Of a stretch of DNA of 64,000 bases, positions 13,401 to 23,879 are shown piece after piece. Position numbers and translations under genes: made by a program. The stretch's first letter is position 1, and the number at the start of each line of letters is the position of its first letter. Source of the stretch: Apostichopus japonicus (taxonomy: Eukaryota > Echinodermata > Holothuroidea > Aspidochirotida > Stichopodidae); assembly GCF_037975245.1 (NCBI RefSeq), contig NC_092561.1, forward strand, positions 3,026,501-3,090,500. Reading direction: 5' to 3'. The notes beneath the pieces are model-generated. The model searched no databases. It had not been told where the DNA came from and saw nothing but the letters and a program-made list of their open reading frames with translations.

Positions 13401-13856
13401 CTGTCTGTGATATGTGTCCCCAATCTCCCTTTTCTACCGACAAGTTTATCATTATCATACAATGACCCCTTGTTTAACTGCTCTAACCTAGATTAGACCA
13501 TGGAGGTAAAACAGACCTCCATGATTAGACTAACAGATGGGAAGAGCACGAGAGACCAATATAAACTAGAAAGGAAATAGTCAACAGACTGTGAGGTGAT
13601 AATACTCCTATATTACACTACTGGGATAGCAACATACACACATTGCATGTACAGGCTTCAATGTAGGACGACACGACAAAGTAGTAGGCTATTGCAACTA
13701 AACTGTGTACTGCGAGAGCATTATGTTATTCAACTCTACAATATACAACAGTATAAACCATTTGTTTACATCTGTCAATCTGTGTCTGTCATGCATTAAG
13801 CGTACAGAACTACATTGTTGGGTTATGGTATACGTAACATATAAATAAATAAATTT
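10498..13856. other. Gene-free stretch
   Basis: No gene recognised. It holds degenerate relatives of the 21-bp unit (to about 10790), G homopolymers near 11460 and 12991-13006, a C run near 13318-13330, and a small hairpin (a 9-bp arm CATGGAGGT around a 7-base loop) at 13499-13524. Confidence 0.45.
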
Positions 13857-13869
13857 ACATTTAGGCCTG

Positions 13870-13951
<82 letters not shown>

Positions 13952-13970
13952 ATATAACAGGCCTAAATGT
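13857..13970. repeat. (TA)n tract closed by a perfect 20-bp inverted repeat
   Basis: Left arm 13857-13876 (ACATTTAGGCCTGTTATATA) and right arm 13951-13970 are exact reverse complements. The space between is an almost pure (TA)n run with one TATGTATG interruption. The whole forms a foldback of about 114 bp. It could be a tiny hairpin transposable element or an AT microsatellite that grew inside a palindrome. Confidence 0.8.
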
Positions 13971-16600
13971 CGACATTGTATGATAGTACCCACCTCTTCT
14001 CAATATGAGATGTACAAAATTCAACATAGTATACAGAAATGGATACAGAAGCGGGAAGGGGGTAGACAGGGGGAAATAGTGTGTGGACTGACGGACACCT
14101 GCCCTTAAAAATGTAGTTGTTTTCCATCACATTTAGCCCTGTAGATAGTGCAATTTTATAAATAATTACTCTTGATTGTGTGTGGAAGGTTTAAATTAGG
14201 TGAATGTACGCACACACTCCCTAGTTACGCGTCTGATGGCGTTCTGGCCCGGAGGAGTGGTCGAATTCTTTCCCCGACTGAATGTGAAAAAGGAAGGAGA
14301 TAAGAGTGCCCCCCTCATTGCATTGACAACTGTAACACCTACCTACTTTAGCTACTGATGTAATTATGTATTACTGTATAACAAGATTGCTATCTCCACC
14401 TTCAAATCATCGATATTATAAACCATTGCAAATTCAGGACAGACAAAATATCATTTTCTCTAACAATAATATCTTCCATATGGAGAGGATATCCGAGTGT
14501 GGCCTTGTTGAGGTTATTAATCATATAGTAAAATCGATCATATTAAGTCTCTAATAAGTAATTATGACCATGGATTGAATCATCGTAAAGTTATTGTTTA
14601 AAGCTTTTCTATTCACACCTACACTAGTCTGAAATAAATACAAAAGATTTAAGTATGTTGTGAATTACACTATTACTGGGGAGTATATTCTTCAAGTAAA
14701 AGTTACTCTAAATTGAAGGATATTTTCGCTCTGTTATAGACCTAAATTAGAAGTATATCATGCCCTGGAAGCAGGAGAATTCACTCCTTACAAAGAAAGG
14801 CCAGCCTGAACACCCTCAGAGGGCGAAGTGCTACCCTTTTGACCCTTCACTGAGACAGATTCCATATTATGTAGGCCCTACAGAAACATGTTTCCTTGTT
14901 TGACTAAAATACCTCTGACTTTGAAAAGGATAGTTAGCACAGGGAATTTCAAGATTCGCTTCAAATTGTGGTTATCCACCGTCTGTTATGCATTGTCATC
15001 AGGAAGTTTCTTACCTGTAAATTTGTCCCTCTGTCCATGCATGGTAAGGCAGTGATGACACAAAGGCCTATTTACTTCCCATGGGCTGTGACCTCGTAAC
15101 TAGCGTCTGTTTCAATTGTCCTGTGCACCCTCGCCATAATCGTGTCATCTCAGTCACGAGGTCCAGTGGCAACATACTTGTAAGGGCACTTCCACCCCAG
15201 TCTAAAATACTGAAAGTAGGGAGGGGGGCACTTCCACCCTCAGTCTAAAAGCATGGGGGCTCAGTCTGTATATTAATATGTAGCATGTACAGTGCAACTT
15301 AAATAGTTCAATATTCTTCAACATTGCTTCCACAATTGCCAAATATACTACTATTTTATCTATTCAATGGGAGTTTGAGACCCTCTCCTCTAGGTAAACT
15401 CCTTCTTGAGGTCGAATTAACAGTCAAACATTCCTTAACATCGTTTCAAAGTTGCAAAATATAGCACTCCGTTATATAAAGGTTTCTCTACATGTGGGAG
15501 GGGAACCATGTGCACGGCTATCCATATACCCCTGCCACAGGACGACAGTACATATTATCCCCGCTGATAAAAGAAGTAAGGGGTTAAGGGGCTGTGTTGA
15601 GAGTGCATCAGTTTCACAAAAATAACGTTGCTTTTTCGTTCCCATGATGCATTTTTAATGGTGACATATTTTCCAGTATTACATGGATGTTACATGGATG
15701 TCATATAGGGTCTTTTTATTGAACTAGAATATACATTTATTATTACTTTCGTTGGAAATCATTTCTCAAAAAATTATTATGAAATAGCGAACGATATATT
15801 TTACTGCACGTCATCCCTTTGCGATTATTAAATTATGGAAATGTTACAATGTACTTTAAAACCAACGAACAATCGTTAATACGTATCACACAAATTTGCA
15901 ACTGTAGAAATGAAACTAATATAGACTATGTAAATTATCTGCATACAAAGTACTTGAAGCCCCAAAACAGCACCGACTATCGGTAGATTAAGTAATGTTA
16001 AACTAGCGATTGTTTCCCAAGCTAACAACTGCATCAAAGAAACATTCAATAAAAGCGTGTTTACATATTGAGTTCAACCTCCAATCACTGCCCCCTCCCC
16101 TGCAGAACCAAGGATATACGAAAGGGATAGCCACATAACTCAAACTAGACTATGTATATAATTACAATAGTTCGCCCGACCCCCAGCCCCTCCGCCCTAA
16201 AAAAGATAGTAACTTAAGTATCGATCGTTGTACAACCTGAACAACATAAAGTGTGCATAGTTCAAGAAAAAACCGAACATAGTAAAACTTGAGGTAGCAA
16301 CATTTATAAATACGATGTTCCGTCATAAAAAAAAAACAAAAAAAAACAAAAAAAAAAACAGCACCAATTGTGAGAAGATGGAATTTGAGTAAATTAATTG
16401 ACTGGTAACTGAATATTGTTATGGTAGATGGAAAATTAACTGGACTGAAATATTTATGCCACGGGATAATTTAAGGGCGCTGATTGACATGTTGAAAGAA
16501 AACCTGTCATATTTTAAGTCCAATCATTAATATGTGTGACGTCTACAATAGCAATGACAGCATACTATATGCTGTTTAACTTCGAGGGGCGATGTTGGTA
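13971..16600. other. Gene-free stretch, possible 3' flank of the sulfotransferase
   Basis: No gene recognised. An A-rich tract lies at about 16327-16360. A small direct duplication of a CACTTCCACCC...CAGTCTAAAA segment sits at about 15188-15250. On the minus strand a variant polyadenylation hexamer ATTAAA occurs at 16601-16606, about 145 bases beyond the sulfotransferase stop codon, and an AATAAA at 15715-15720. Either could end that transcript. Confidence 0.4.
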
Positions 16601-16751
16601 TTTAATTCTTCGAGATAAAACTAGGGGAATAGTCCTCTGTTTTCTTTAGCTTTCAATCGACTGTCAGTATTAGAGTGACATTTTACTCTTTTCTTCCAAT
16701 CTAGAAAGAGCGACTATACAGATAGCTTAGACTATTATTCCTCTATGTTCT

Positions 16752-17564
16752 TTATCGCATAAAGTCTGGTTTATCGTAAGTAAACGTGACGTAATCTAAC
16801 TTATATCTGTCATATATTTCCCTTAAAATAGAATTATTTACCTGTTTAATATAATAGTCTTTAACTGTTGGATCTGAACTATGAGTGGTGTGGAAATTAC
16901 TAGGTTTTTTAATCGTTTTATTTTTAACATTTATGATATTTTCAAATATATAGTCGTAATCTCTTTTCGAAGTTTCCAATCGTCCAATAAATGAGTAGCT
17001 GACGTCACACGGTAAACAAAGGAACGTTGCGTGTGTCCAATGCTCTGAGTACCCCCTGGATCTACCAATCACCGGCTTCTTAAGAATAAATTTCAAAAAC
17101 CATTCGAATTGTGTTTCATTAAATGGAAAATCGTGTTTTCTGAGAGATTTGTCCATAAATAATGAAAGCATCCTTTGGAAAGGTTCTCTAACGAATATAA
17201 ATTTTTGATACGTTTTCAGTATCTCCTGGGCTTCCGTAACATTGTATGTACTTAGCGCTTTGAATTTAGCGTGGAAGAATGGATGGATGTTATGCGGGTA
17301 ACGGTCTGGCTTGTATCCAGCCACTTCGAGAAGAACTCGTTTCCAAGCAGAGCAGCCATCTTTCGGCACCGAACAATAAATTGACTTGGTGTTATAGATT
17401 GGAAACAAGTGATTCAATCTCTTCATTTGGTCCGCTCTCAAGTTGCCCTCAGAGTCCCAAATGTTTGGCCTCTTTCGAACCTTGGAACTGAATGCGCATG
17501 CGTTAGATACACCTCGCTGTCGAATATCCTGTATTTTCTCTTGGCATCGTTTGTCGCATTCAAA
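16752..17564 (-). CDS. Sulfotransferase exon 3: catalytic domain
   Basis: 270 codons plus stop, starting FECDKRC right after a pyrimidine-rich acceptor ending ATCTTCAG (17565). It holds the entire catalytic domain with both PAPS-binding motifs and ends KPDFMR. The reading frame stays open for 40 more codons upstream (to 17684), but those are proline-rich, lie on the intron side of the acceptor and are not family-like. Confidence 0.9.
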   Translation of the reverse strand, partial: FECDKRCQEKIQDIRQRGVSNACAFSSKVRKRPNIWDSEGNLRADQMKRLNHLFPIYNTKSIYCSVPKDGCSAWKRVLLEVAGYKPDRYPHNIHPFFHAKFKALSTYNVTEAQEILKTYQKFIFVREPFQRMLSLFMDKSLRKHDFPFNETQFEWFLKFILKKPVIGRSRGYSEHWTHATFLCLPCDVSYSFIGRLETSKRDYDYIFENIINVKNKTIKKPSNFHTTHSSDPTVKDYYIKQVNNSILREIYDRYKLDYVTFTYDKPDFMR

Positions 17565-20500
17565 CTGAAGATGAAAGGAAAAGTAAAAAAATTGTGGCTT
17601 GGACATCGGAGTAGGGATGGTAAGGGTGTGACGAAGTGGTTGCAGGGAGGTGGGGGGGGGGGGGTGGGTGAAGCGGTTCTGCATTTAGATCTTATCCCAT
17701 GCCCCAAATCACTGAAGTGAGTATAGTTGAGTATCAAACATTCCCAACGTGCCTTCACAAATTAATGTGTGTTCACAAACCGACAAACGCCTCAGGTAAT
17801 ATATTTCCTCAAATAGATGAAAGTGGTTTATAGACATTTCCCACCGTTGTAATGTCATTCAGTATATCATACTTTACTACCACGCAAATACTGTACGTAC
17901 TGTCGTATTGGAACTTCACAGCGTGTACCAAAATAAATACAAAATTGAATCATCACATTGTGCATGCCGTCACTTGGAGAAGGGGTAGAGGGAGAGCCGG
18001 GGAGGGCGTGAATGCCCCTTCCCAACGGTGAGTTGTACTCTGACGTCATCATGCATATATATATACACAAAATGGGTGTTTGAACCTAATCTGAGTACAA
18101 TCACCATAGTGTAACACGTAAATATGTTAAATAAAAGAGATGTATAGAATAAACCGGAAAGGAAAATTCTCTTCAATAAATACCTTTTATTTCAACCAAT
18201 AGCTACAGGTAATTATGTATATGACACGTATATTCCTCCTAACTTTAGTCAGACATGTGCGTGACATTTGAGTTTTCCCGCTGCATTTACTTGAAAAATA
18301 TGATTCGTAATAATAAACATATCATTTAGACTTCATTTGTATTAAATACGCGAAGCCGACTCAATTCTCATCTCAAATTTGTGAAATGAAAATATATTTG
18401 TATATAGTTGATGTTTTATAATATTACCTCTTCACTCATATCTATCTTTTTTAAATCCATTTCCTCTGGTATTTTGGTCCGCGCTTGTGATAAGCGTCTT
18501 CCACTGGTGGTCACGTGATTCACACTGGAAGCCTTCATCAGGAAAAGATTGGTGCCGTTTTCGATTGGTCGAGTTCGATTGTTATGTAAATTATGATGAA
18601 TAACGTCTTCGGCTTTGACGTCAAGAGAATCGTGATATCGATACGGCATCCCTGAAGAAAAGAATGTAAAGACATATATATCAGTGACACGTTGTTTGTT
18701 AGTAGGCATAGGCATATATAATGTGCAGTTATGTCTAAGTAATTATAATAATATTTAGTTTCATTCACTTGTTTTAATCTCTCACATGAATATTCATAAT
18801 ATAACTTACTTGGATACGAAGTTACAACAGTCACTGGGTTTTTGTAGAGGTATACAGTCTGTAGCACGTGCTCATGAAATGTGCTGCAAACTTTACTTTA
18901 TATATAGACACAGTGTTGTTTATATGCCACAGAACTAAAGGAGACCGTTATAAACTATTGCTATTTGTCCACGTGTATAATTTACCACTTCTTTATTTTC
19001 AAGACTGAGGAACCATTTATCAACAAAGACGCGTCGATCGAAGTGACTGCACTTCTTAATCTAGAACACAACACAAGTTCAGCTTTCTAGAAGAAAGTCA
19101 AGAAATCAATGGCAAGACATGCCCATTTTTATTGTTTCAAATGTGTGTTTTTTTTTAAATTAAATTAGCGAAGGGCAAATATTTTGGATGTTATCCATGT
19201 ACGTTCATTGTTGTTGATATGTGAAATAAAGGGAGACTTGTTTAAGGTAAATTTATGAAAAGGTAAAAAACATTGGATTAACATGAACATTGCGACAATA
19301 ACTAAGATATTGATACCGTCATATCTGAAGGTAGTAATTCAGATATTTATTATGCTGAATATTGAAAAACCGCAATTAGCCATCCGAGGACAAATCGGCC
19401 ATAAAGTTAAGTATAATTTGGTTAAACCTATGAAAGCTGTAATGCAATATATGCATACGTCTATCAAGTGAAGGTTTTCCAGTACTGTAGCCTATCATAT
19501 TTTCATATACTAACAGTTGAATAAACGTGACACAATATATTAAATTAAACACCCATCGAGAACTGAAATAGAACTTCTATCCTATAGTCATATACTATCA
19601 AATTATTCCCAATGACATAGGGTTGCACCTCAGATCTTTCACACGTGCGTTTTCGATATTAGATTATTCATTGCCACGACGTTATCATGCATTATATCCT
19701 CAGGGTTCATTAGCAGGGTGCCATAAGTACAGTTTACGCTTTCCATATTGTGTGTATCTGTGGGCAGTATAATAAGCTGTGCGGTTTCACCGTGGGCTTA
19801 CATGCACGGCCTGAGAGTTAAACTACTTTGAACTATATTCAAATCACAAGTGTATTGAGAACCTGATATTCAAACTTGTTTGCTAGGTGACCCCAATGTT
19901 CACCTTCATAATTTAGGCGACCCACAGTGGGGTGATGCTGGTGATTTGGGGTGTGGTACAGACGGGAAAGAAGTAAACCCCCCCCCCCCTTAATTTAAGA
20001 ATAATTTTTGTCAATAACGTTGCGAAGTTGCACTCTGTTTCTCACAAAATTGGCAACTTCTTAATTTATTTCTCATTCTATGGCGATCCTTCAAAAAAAT
20101 CATGGGTGACCATAGAAACGGTTGCGACTCGTGACTCGCGACCCACTCCTTGAATATCAGGGTCTTGAAGATTCGCAGTAAAGTGCCCTTTTGATGTTAA
20201 AAAAAATTGCCCTTTTGTTGGCAAACATTCAACTACTGGAATTGCTGGTTCAGAATGCCTCAAAGGTTTATTTGGCTTTTGGACTTTTTGAGATGATTTT
20301 GTAACTAACATACTCAAATTAAAATCACATATCCCACTGCTTTTCGAATTATTTGAGGCCTCTAGATGGCACTCTCTTCCTCCCCTTTCAGCGTATAACT
20401 TCAAAACAGCTAATGGAGAGCATCGAAGTACCCCTCATGCCCCTCCCTCCCGGCCCACACCGATTAGCCTATAAATGGTTGTCATACGGGTATACCATTG

Positions 20501-21366
20501 GTCATATGTGCCATTTACAGTCCATTGAAGACCAATATTTTCCATTTTCCTTGTTACAATATCAACACCTCTTTCAGTAAAAGCAGCTCTTTGGTAAAAG
20601 CGGCTGTTCCATGATGAAGTTATTGAGTGAAACATATCTCAGCATGGTTGTAAGAGCATGCATAGCCTTTAGTGTTTATAATTTCAGGGAGATTTCATGA
20701 AACGGGGGAACATAGTGACAAGATGGGAAATCCAGAGATATTAAAAGAGACATATTTTCGCTCATTATTCATGCATGAACAACTAAAGAAAAAAAGAAAA
20801 CAGACAAACAAGGGCTTAGAGAAACAGAAAATAAAGTTTATAGAATGGAAGCACTAAAATGCTACTGTATGACAGCATCCATAACACATAGAAGGAATAT
20901 ATATAGTATTATTGACATTGTACGATTGACGAGCCTGTTGTAGTCTACATACCGTTGTGATATAACGATATTCTTAACGGCGCACTGGACGCTATGAACA
21001 AGTTTAATATGAAACTATGCGGGTACGTACAATACATTCGTGTACGCTAAACCCATACCCCTTAATTTCCCGAGGAAATGATACTGTGTATTGAGTAGAG
21101 TACTGCTGCATATTCCTAGTGTGCAACGAATCACAGTCGCGTTTGATTAAATTTCCGAAGCTATACATATTGTAATAATACTATCGTTGGAGCCATTACA
21201 ATGATAACAATGCTGTTTGATTATTAATATTCTTATTTTCCTTATATAAATACAACTTACCAGATGTAACTCCGTATGATATTAGAACGAGAAATACAGT
21301 TCCAATGCCTAACGAAACCAAAATTATGCGGAAATTGTGTAAGGTACACCCGGCGACGACCGCCAT
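16752..21366 (-). CDS. Carbohydrate sulfotransferase (CHST8-14 / Sulfotransfer_2 family), three exons, 380 aa
   Basis: A type II Golgi enzyme predicted to move sulfate from PAPS to a sugar hydroxyl on glycosaminoglycan or glycoprotein chains. Exons on the minus strand are 21366-21261, 18651-18428 and 17564-16752. Donors are GTAAGT and GTAATA; acceptors end TTCTTCAG and TCATCTTCAG. Phases (1, then 0) agree, giving 380 aa. Residues 12-33 form one hydrophobic signal-anchor. A stem follows with several N-glycosylation sequons. The PAPS 5'-phosphosulfate loop PKDGCSAWK is at about 177-185 and the 3'-phosphate motif FVREPFQRMLSLF at about 234-246. HWTHATFLCLPCDVSYSFIG (about 285-304) is the conserved C-terminal block. 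Length is normal for the family and no key residue is missing. The acceptor sugar and exact orthologue cannot be told from sequence alone. No functional link to neighbours is visible. Confidence 0.88.
18428..18651 (-). CDS. Sulfotransferase exon 2: lumenal stem
   Basis: 224 bases between an acceptor (CTTTTCTTCAG style, ending at 18652) and a donor GAG/GTAATA (intron from 18427). The two leading bases complete the glycine codon begun in exon 1, and 74 codons follow. The polar, unconserved sequence with NRT and NGT sequons suits the stem region. Intron 1 is about 2.6 kb and intron 2 about 0.86 kb. Confidence 0.75.
21261..21366 (-). CDS. Sulfotransferase exon 1: start codon and Golgi signal-anchor
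   Basis: The ATG at 21366-21364 has a favourable context (AAACATGG). The 35 full codons read MAVVAGCTLHNF followed by a strongly hydrophobic stretch of about 22 residues ending SYGVTS, the expected membrane anchor of this family. The exon stops at a consensus donor (G/GTAAGT, intron from 21260) in phase 1. Assignment to the gene rests on matching phase and the fitting topology. Confidence 0.75.
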
Positions 21367-21689
21367 GTTTACCTTACTGTATGGCTATGAATTGCCCATA
21401 CGGAAACGAACGTTGGCAGATTAATTCCCGCATGCATGGGAGTCTAACAAGACACACATGGAACTAATAATATGTATAAACCTGCCCCAAAGGTAATACG
21501 GTAATGTGTAAGTGCCATACACATTAACATATCCCGTCGTAAGTGATTTGAACCTTGTTGTACATAAAACATTTTCAAAATTGTGGAAATCGAACTTTAG
21601 GGAGCATTTTGTCTCCCGAGGGGCTGTGAATCTGTTCGAAATCTTACTACTGCTTATATATAGCCAAATATTTGACAAAAATGTTGGTT

Positions 21690-22165
21690 GGCATTTTTTT
21701 TCGGGGAAAAATAGTTGATAGTTAGTGACATAATCTAAGCGGTGTTACCTTTCATAAAGGGATATCCCCATGGTTGAACATGTTTACTCAACATTGCTGG
21801 AAAATTTCTGAATCGTGAGGTCAAATCAAGTTATAAATTTATGGCGAAGGGCAGAGAAGAGAGGGACAGAAAAGAGCGAACAATTAATATACACATTCAA
21901 CGGGGCCCTGCAGGGTACAATCCTGTTCGGAAACTTCCAAGTAAAGGTGTGAAGAATCGGAGAAACGTTGATATGGAATTCTAGAAGGGATGCTCATATT
22001 TGAAAGCTTTATAAACAAAAATGTACCCCTTGATTAGTCAGCTGCCGAGTCAGAGTCGAAATGATTGTGTGTGTGAGGGGCGGGTGGGGTTGGGTGGAAT
22101 GGGGTGGGGGAGGTAGGGGTTGGATGGACTAGCTTGGTGAGTTGTTTAAAATGGGATACGTACCC
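21690..22165 (+). repeat. Dispersed repeat, segment A (copy 1)
   Basis: This matches 61680-62160 in the same orientation over about 450 bp. Shared landmarks are AGTTGATAGTT.GTGACATAA, a GGGCGAAGGGCAGAGAAGAG-type run, ACGGGGCCCTGCAGGGTA and a GT-rich GGGTGGG...GGAGGTAGGGGT tract. It has no coding capacity. The family is unclassified; it seems to be one part of a longer C-A-B element (see 54395-62180). Confidence 0.75.
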
Positions 22166-22392
22166 CAGTTGCGTTAGGTGTAGCATATATATATTATTAT
22201 AATCATGTTTGAGAGATCCGGCTTTAGGAATCACAAATGACTTCGACTTGGTTAGGATCATGTTTGATCTCTAGAGTAAGGCATATATGTCACCCAAAAC
22301 ACAACTAGTATTGTTCGATACAGGTGAAAAACGCCTACAGTGGAATAACGACATTCCTTACCGGTTTCGAATCTCTGGACATACAATCAGCG

Positions 22393-22470
22393 TCCATAGC
22401 CTAATGGTTAGGGTGTCCGCATATAAAGCAGGAAGCCCGGGTTCGAATCCCGTTGGAGGCTGGAATTTGT
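22393..22470 (+). mobile_element. tRNA-derived SINE head
   Basis: The sequence has pol III promoter boxes: box A-like TAGCCTAATGGTTAGGG and box B GGTTCGAATCC. It folds roughly as a tRNA. The acceptor stem GCGTCCA/TGGAGGC has one mismatch, the T arm CGGG-TTCGAAT-CCCG is good, and the anticodon stem TCCGC/GCAGG is imperfect around loop ATATAAA. There is no CCA-ready end, and AT-rich tail sequence follows at once. I read it as a SINE head or tRNA pseudogene rather than a working tRNA gene. Confidence 0.65.
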
Positions 22471-22477
22471 TTTCACT

Positions 22478-22863
<386 letters not shown>

Positions 22864-22865
22864 TC

Positions 22866-23300
22866 AGGTGACACGAGCCGTAGATATTATCGTCTCATTA
22901 ATCAGGTAATACGAAGCCTAGACAGTATCGCCTTATCACCCAGGTTATACGAAGCCTTTGACTTATCGCCTAGGTCATACGAAGTCTAATATCCGCCTCA
23001 TTAATCAGGTTATACGAAGCCTAGAAATTATCGCCCCATCACTCAGGTTATACGAAGCCTAGAAATTATCGCCTTATCACTCAGGTGATACTAAGCCTTT
23101 ACATTATCGCCACATCACTCAGGTTATATGAAATCTAGAAACTATCGCCTCATCACCCAGGTCGTACGAAGTGGTTTAATTATCGCCTTGTCATTTGGTT
23201 ATACGAAGCCTTTAATTTTCGCCATATCACTCAGGTTAGACGAAGCCTCTAAAGTATCACCACATCAACCAGGTTGCACGAAGCCTTTAAATTTAATCAC
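22866..23300 (+). repeat. 38-bp minisatellite, about 11 copies
   Basis: Tandem units of the form GGTTATACGAAGCCTAGAAA then TTATCGCCNCATCACTCA, 38 bp long, with some shortened units. Copies differ at several positions, so the array is not newly made. No reading frame is preserved. It begins immediately after the (TA)n block. Confidence 0.9.
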
Positions 23301-23879
23301 TATTAATAACGATTAAATAGTTCAATTTCATTTGGTAATGATCTATTCACTTTTCTCCTGAAGTACTATTGAATCATCATGTCAACATTTGAAACAATAA
23401 TGGCGGTCACAGATTTTCCAAATTTCATGAAGTCATCACTCGGGCAGCAGTATGTATGTGCACCGAAAGAAATCATTATGGCGAGAGCACTGAGAACACA
23501 TTATATGATACAAATTTTAGTAACAGTATTAAATACCTTATGTTCAAAGACCATCTGCAATCGCTACTGGGAATAAGGGACGCCGTTTGTGTTAAAAACA
23601 GGTACATTAAAACAACCATATCCAGAGATGAAAACATTATCAAGAAGTTGCTGGAGGGGTGAGGGGGGTTGGGGAGGGAGGGTCAAGTTATGTTTTGTTA
23701 CATGTGATTGTCACAATGTCCTCTTCCGGAATAGCATTTTAAGCGATTACACTCTTTGAATAAATGAAATGACATTTAAGAAATGATGTATCACCCTGAT
23801 ACCACCTAAAAAAACATAAGATTATTTTCCCGGGTTATTGAAAATTGTTTTCATATCTCCCACGATAATATTATATGTA

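Noticed and set aside
13499..13524. Small hairpin with CATGGAGGT arms as a regulatory RNA or terminator
   Set aside because: Nine-base arms are common by chance or in tiny repeats; no gene is nearby.
17565..17684. N-terminal extension of the sulfotransferase catalytic frame (40 proline-rich codons)
   Set aside because: It lies upstream of a strong pyrimidine-rich acceptor at 17565, is not family-like, and an upstream anchor exon joins in phase.
22393..22470. Functional tRNA gene
   Set aside because: Mismatches in the acceptor and anticodon stems and a SINE-like AT-rich continuation; better read as a tRNA-derived SINE head or pseudogene.
22866..23300. CRISPR-like array
   Set aside because: Units are directly adjacent 38-bp tandem copies with no distinct repeat/spacer structure, in a eukaryotic genome.
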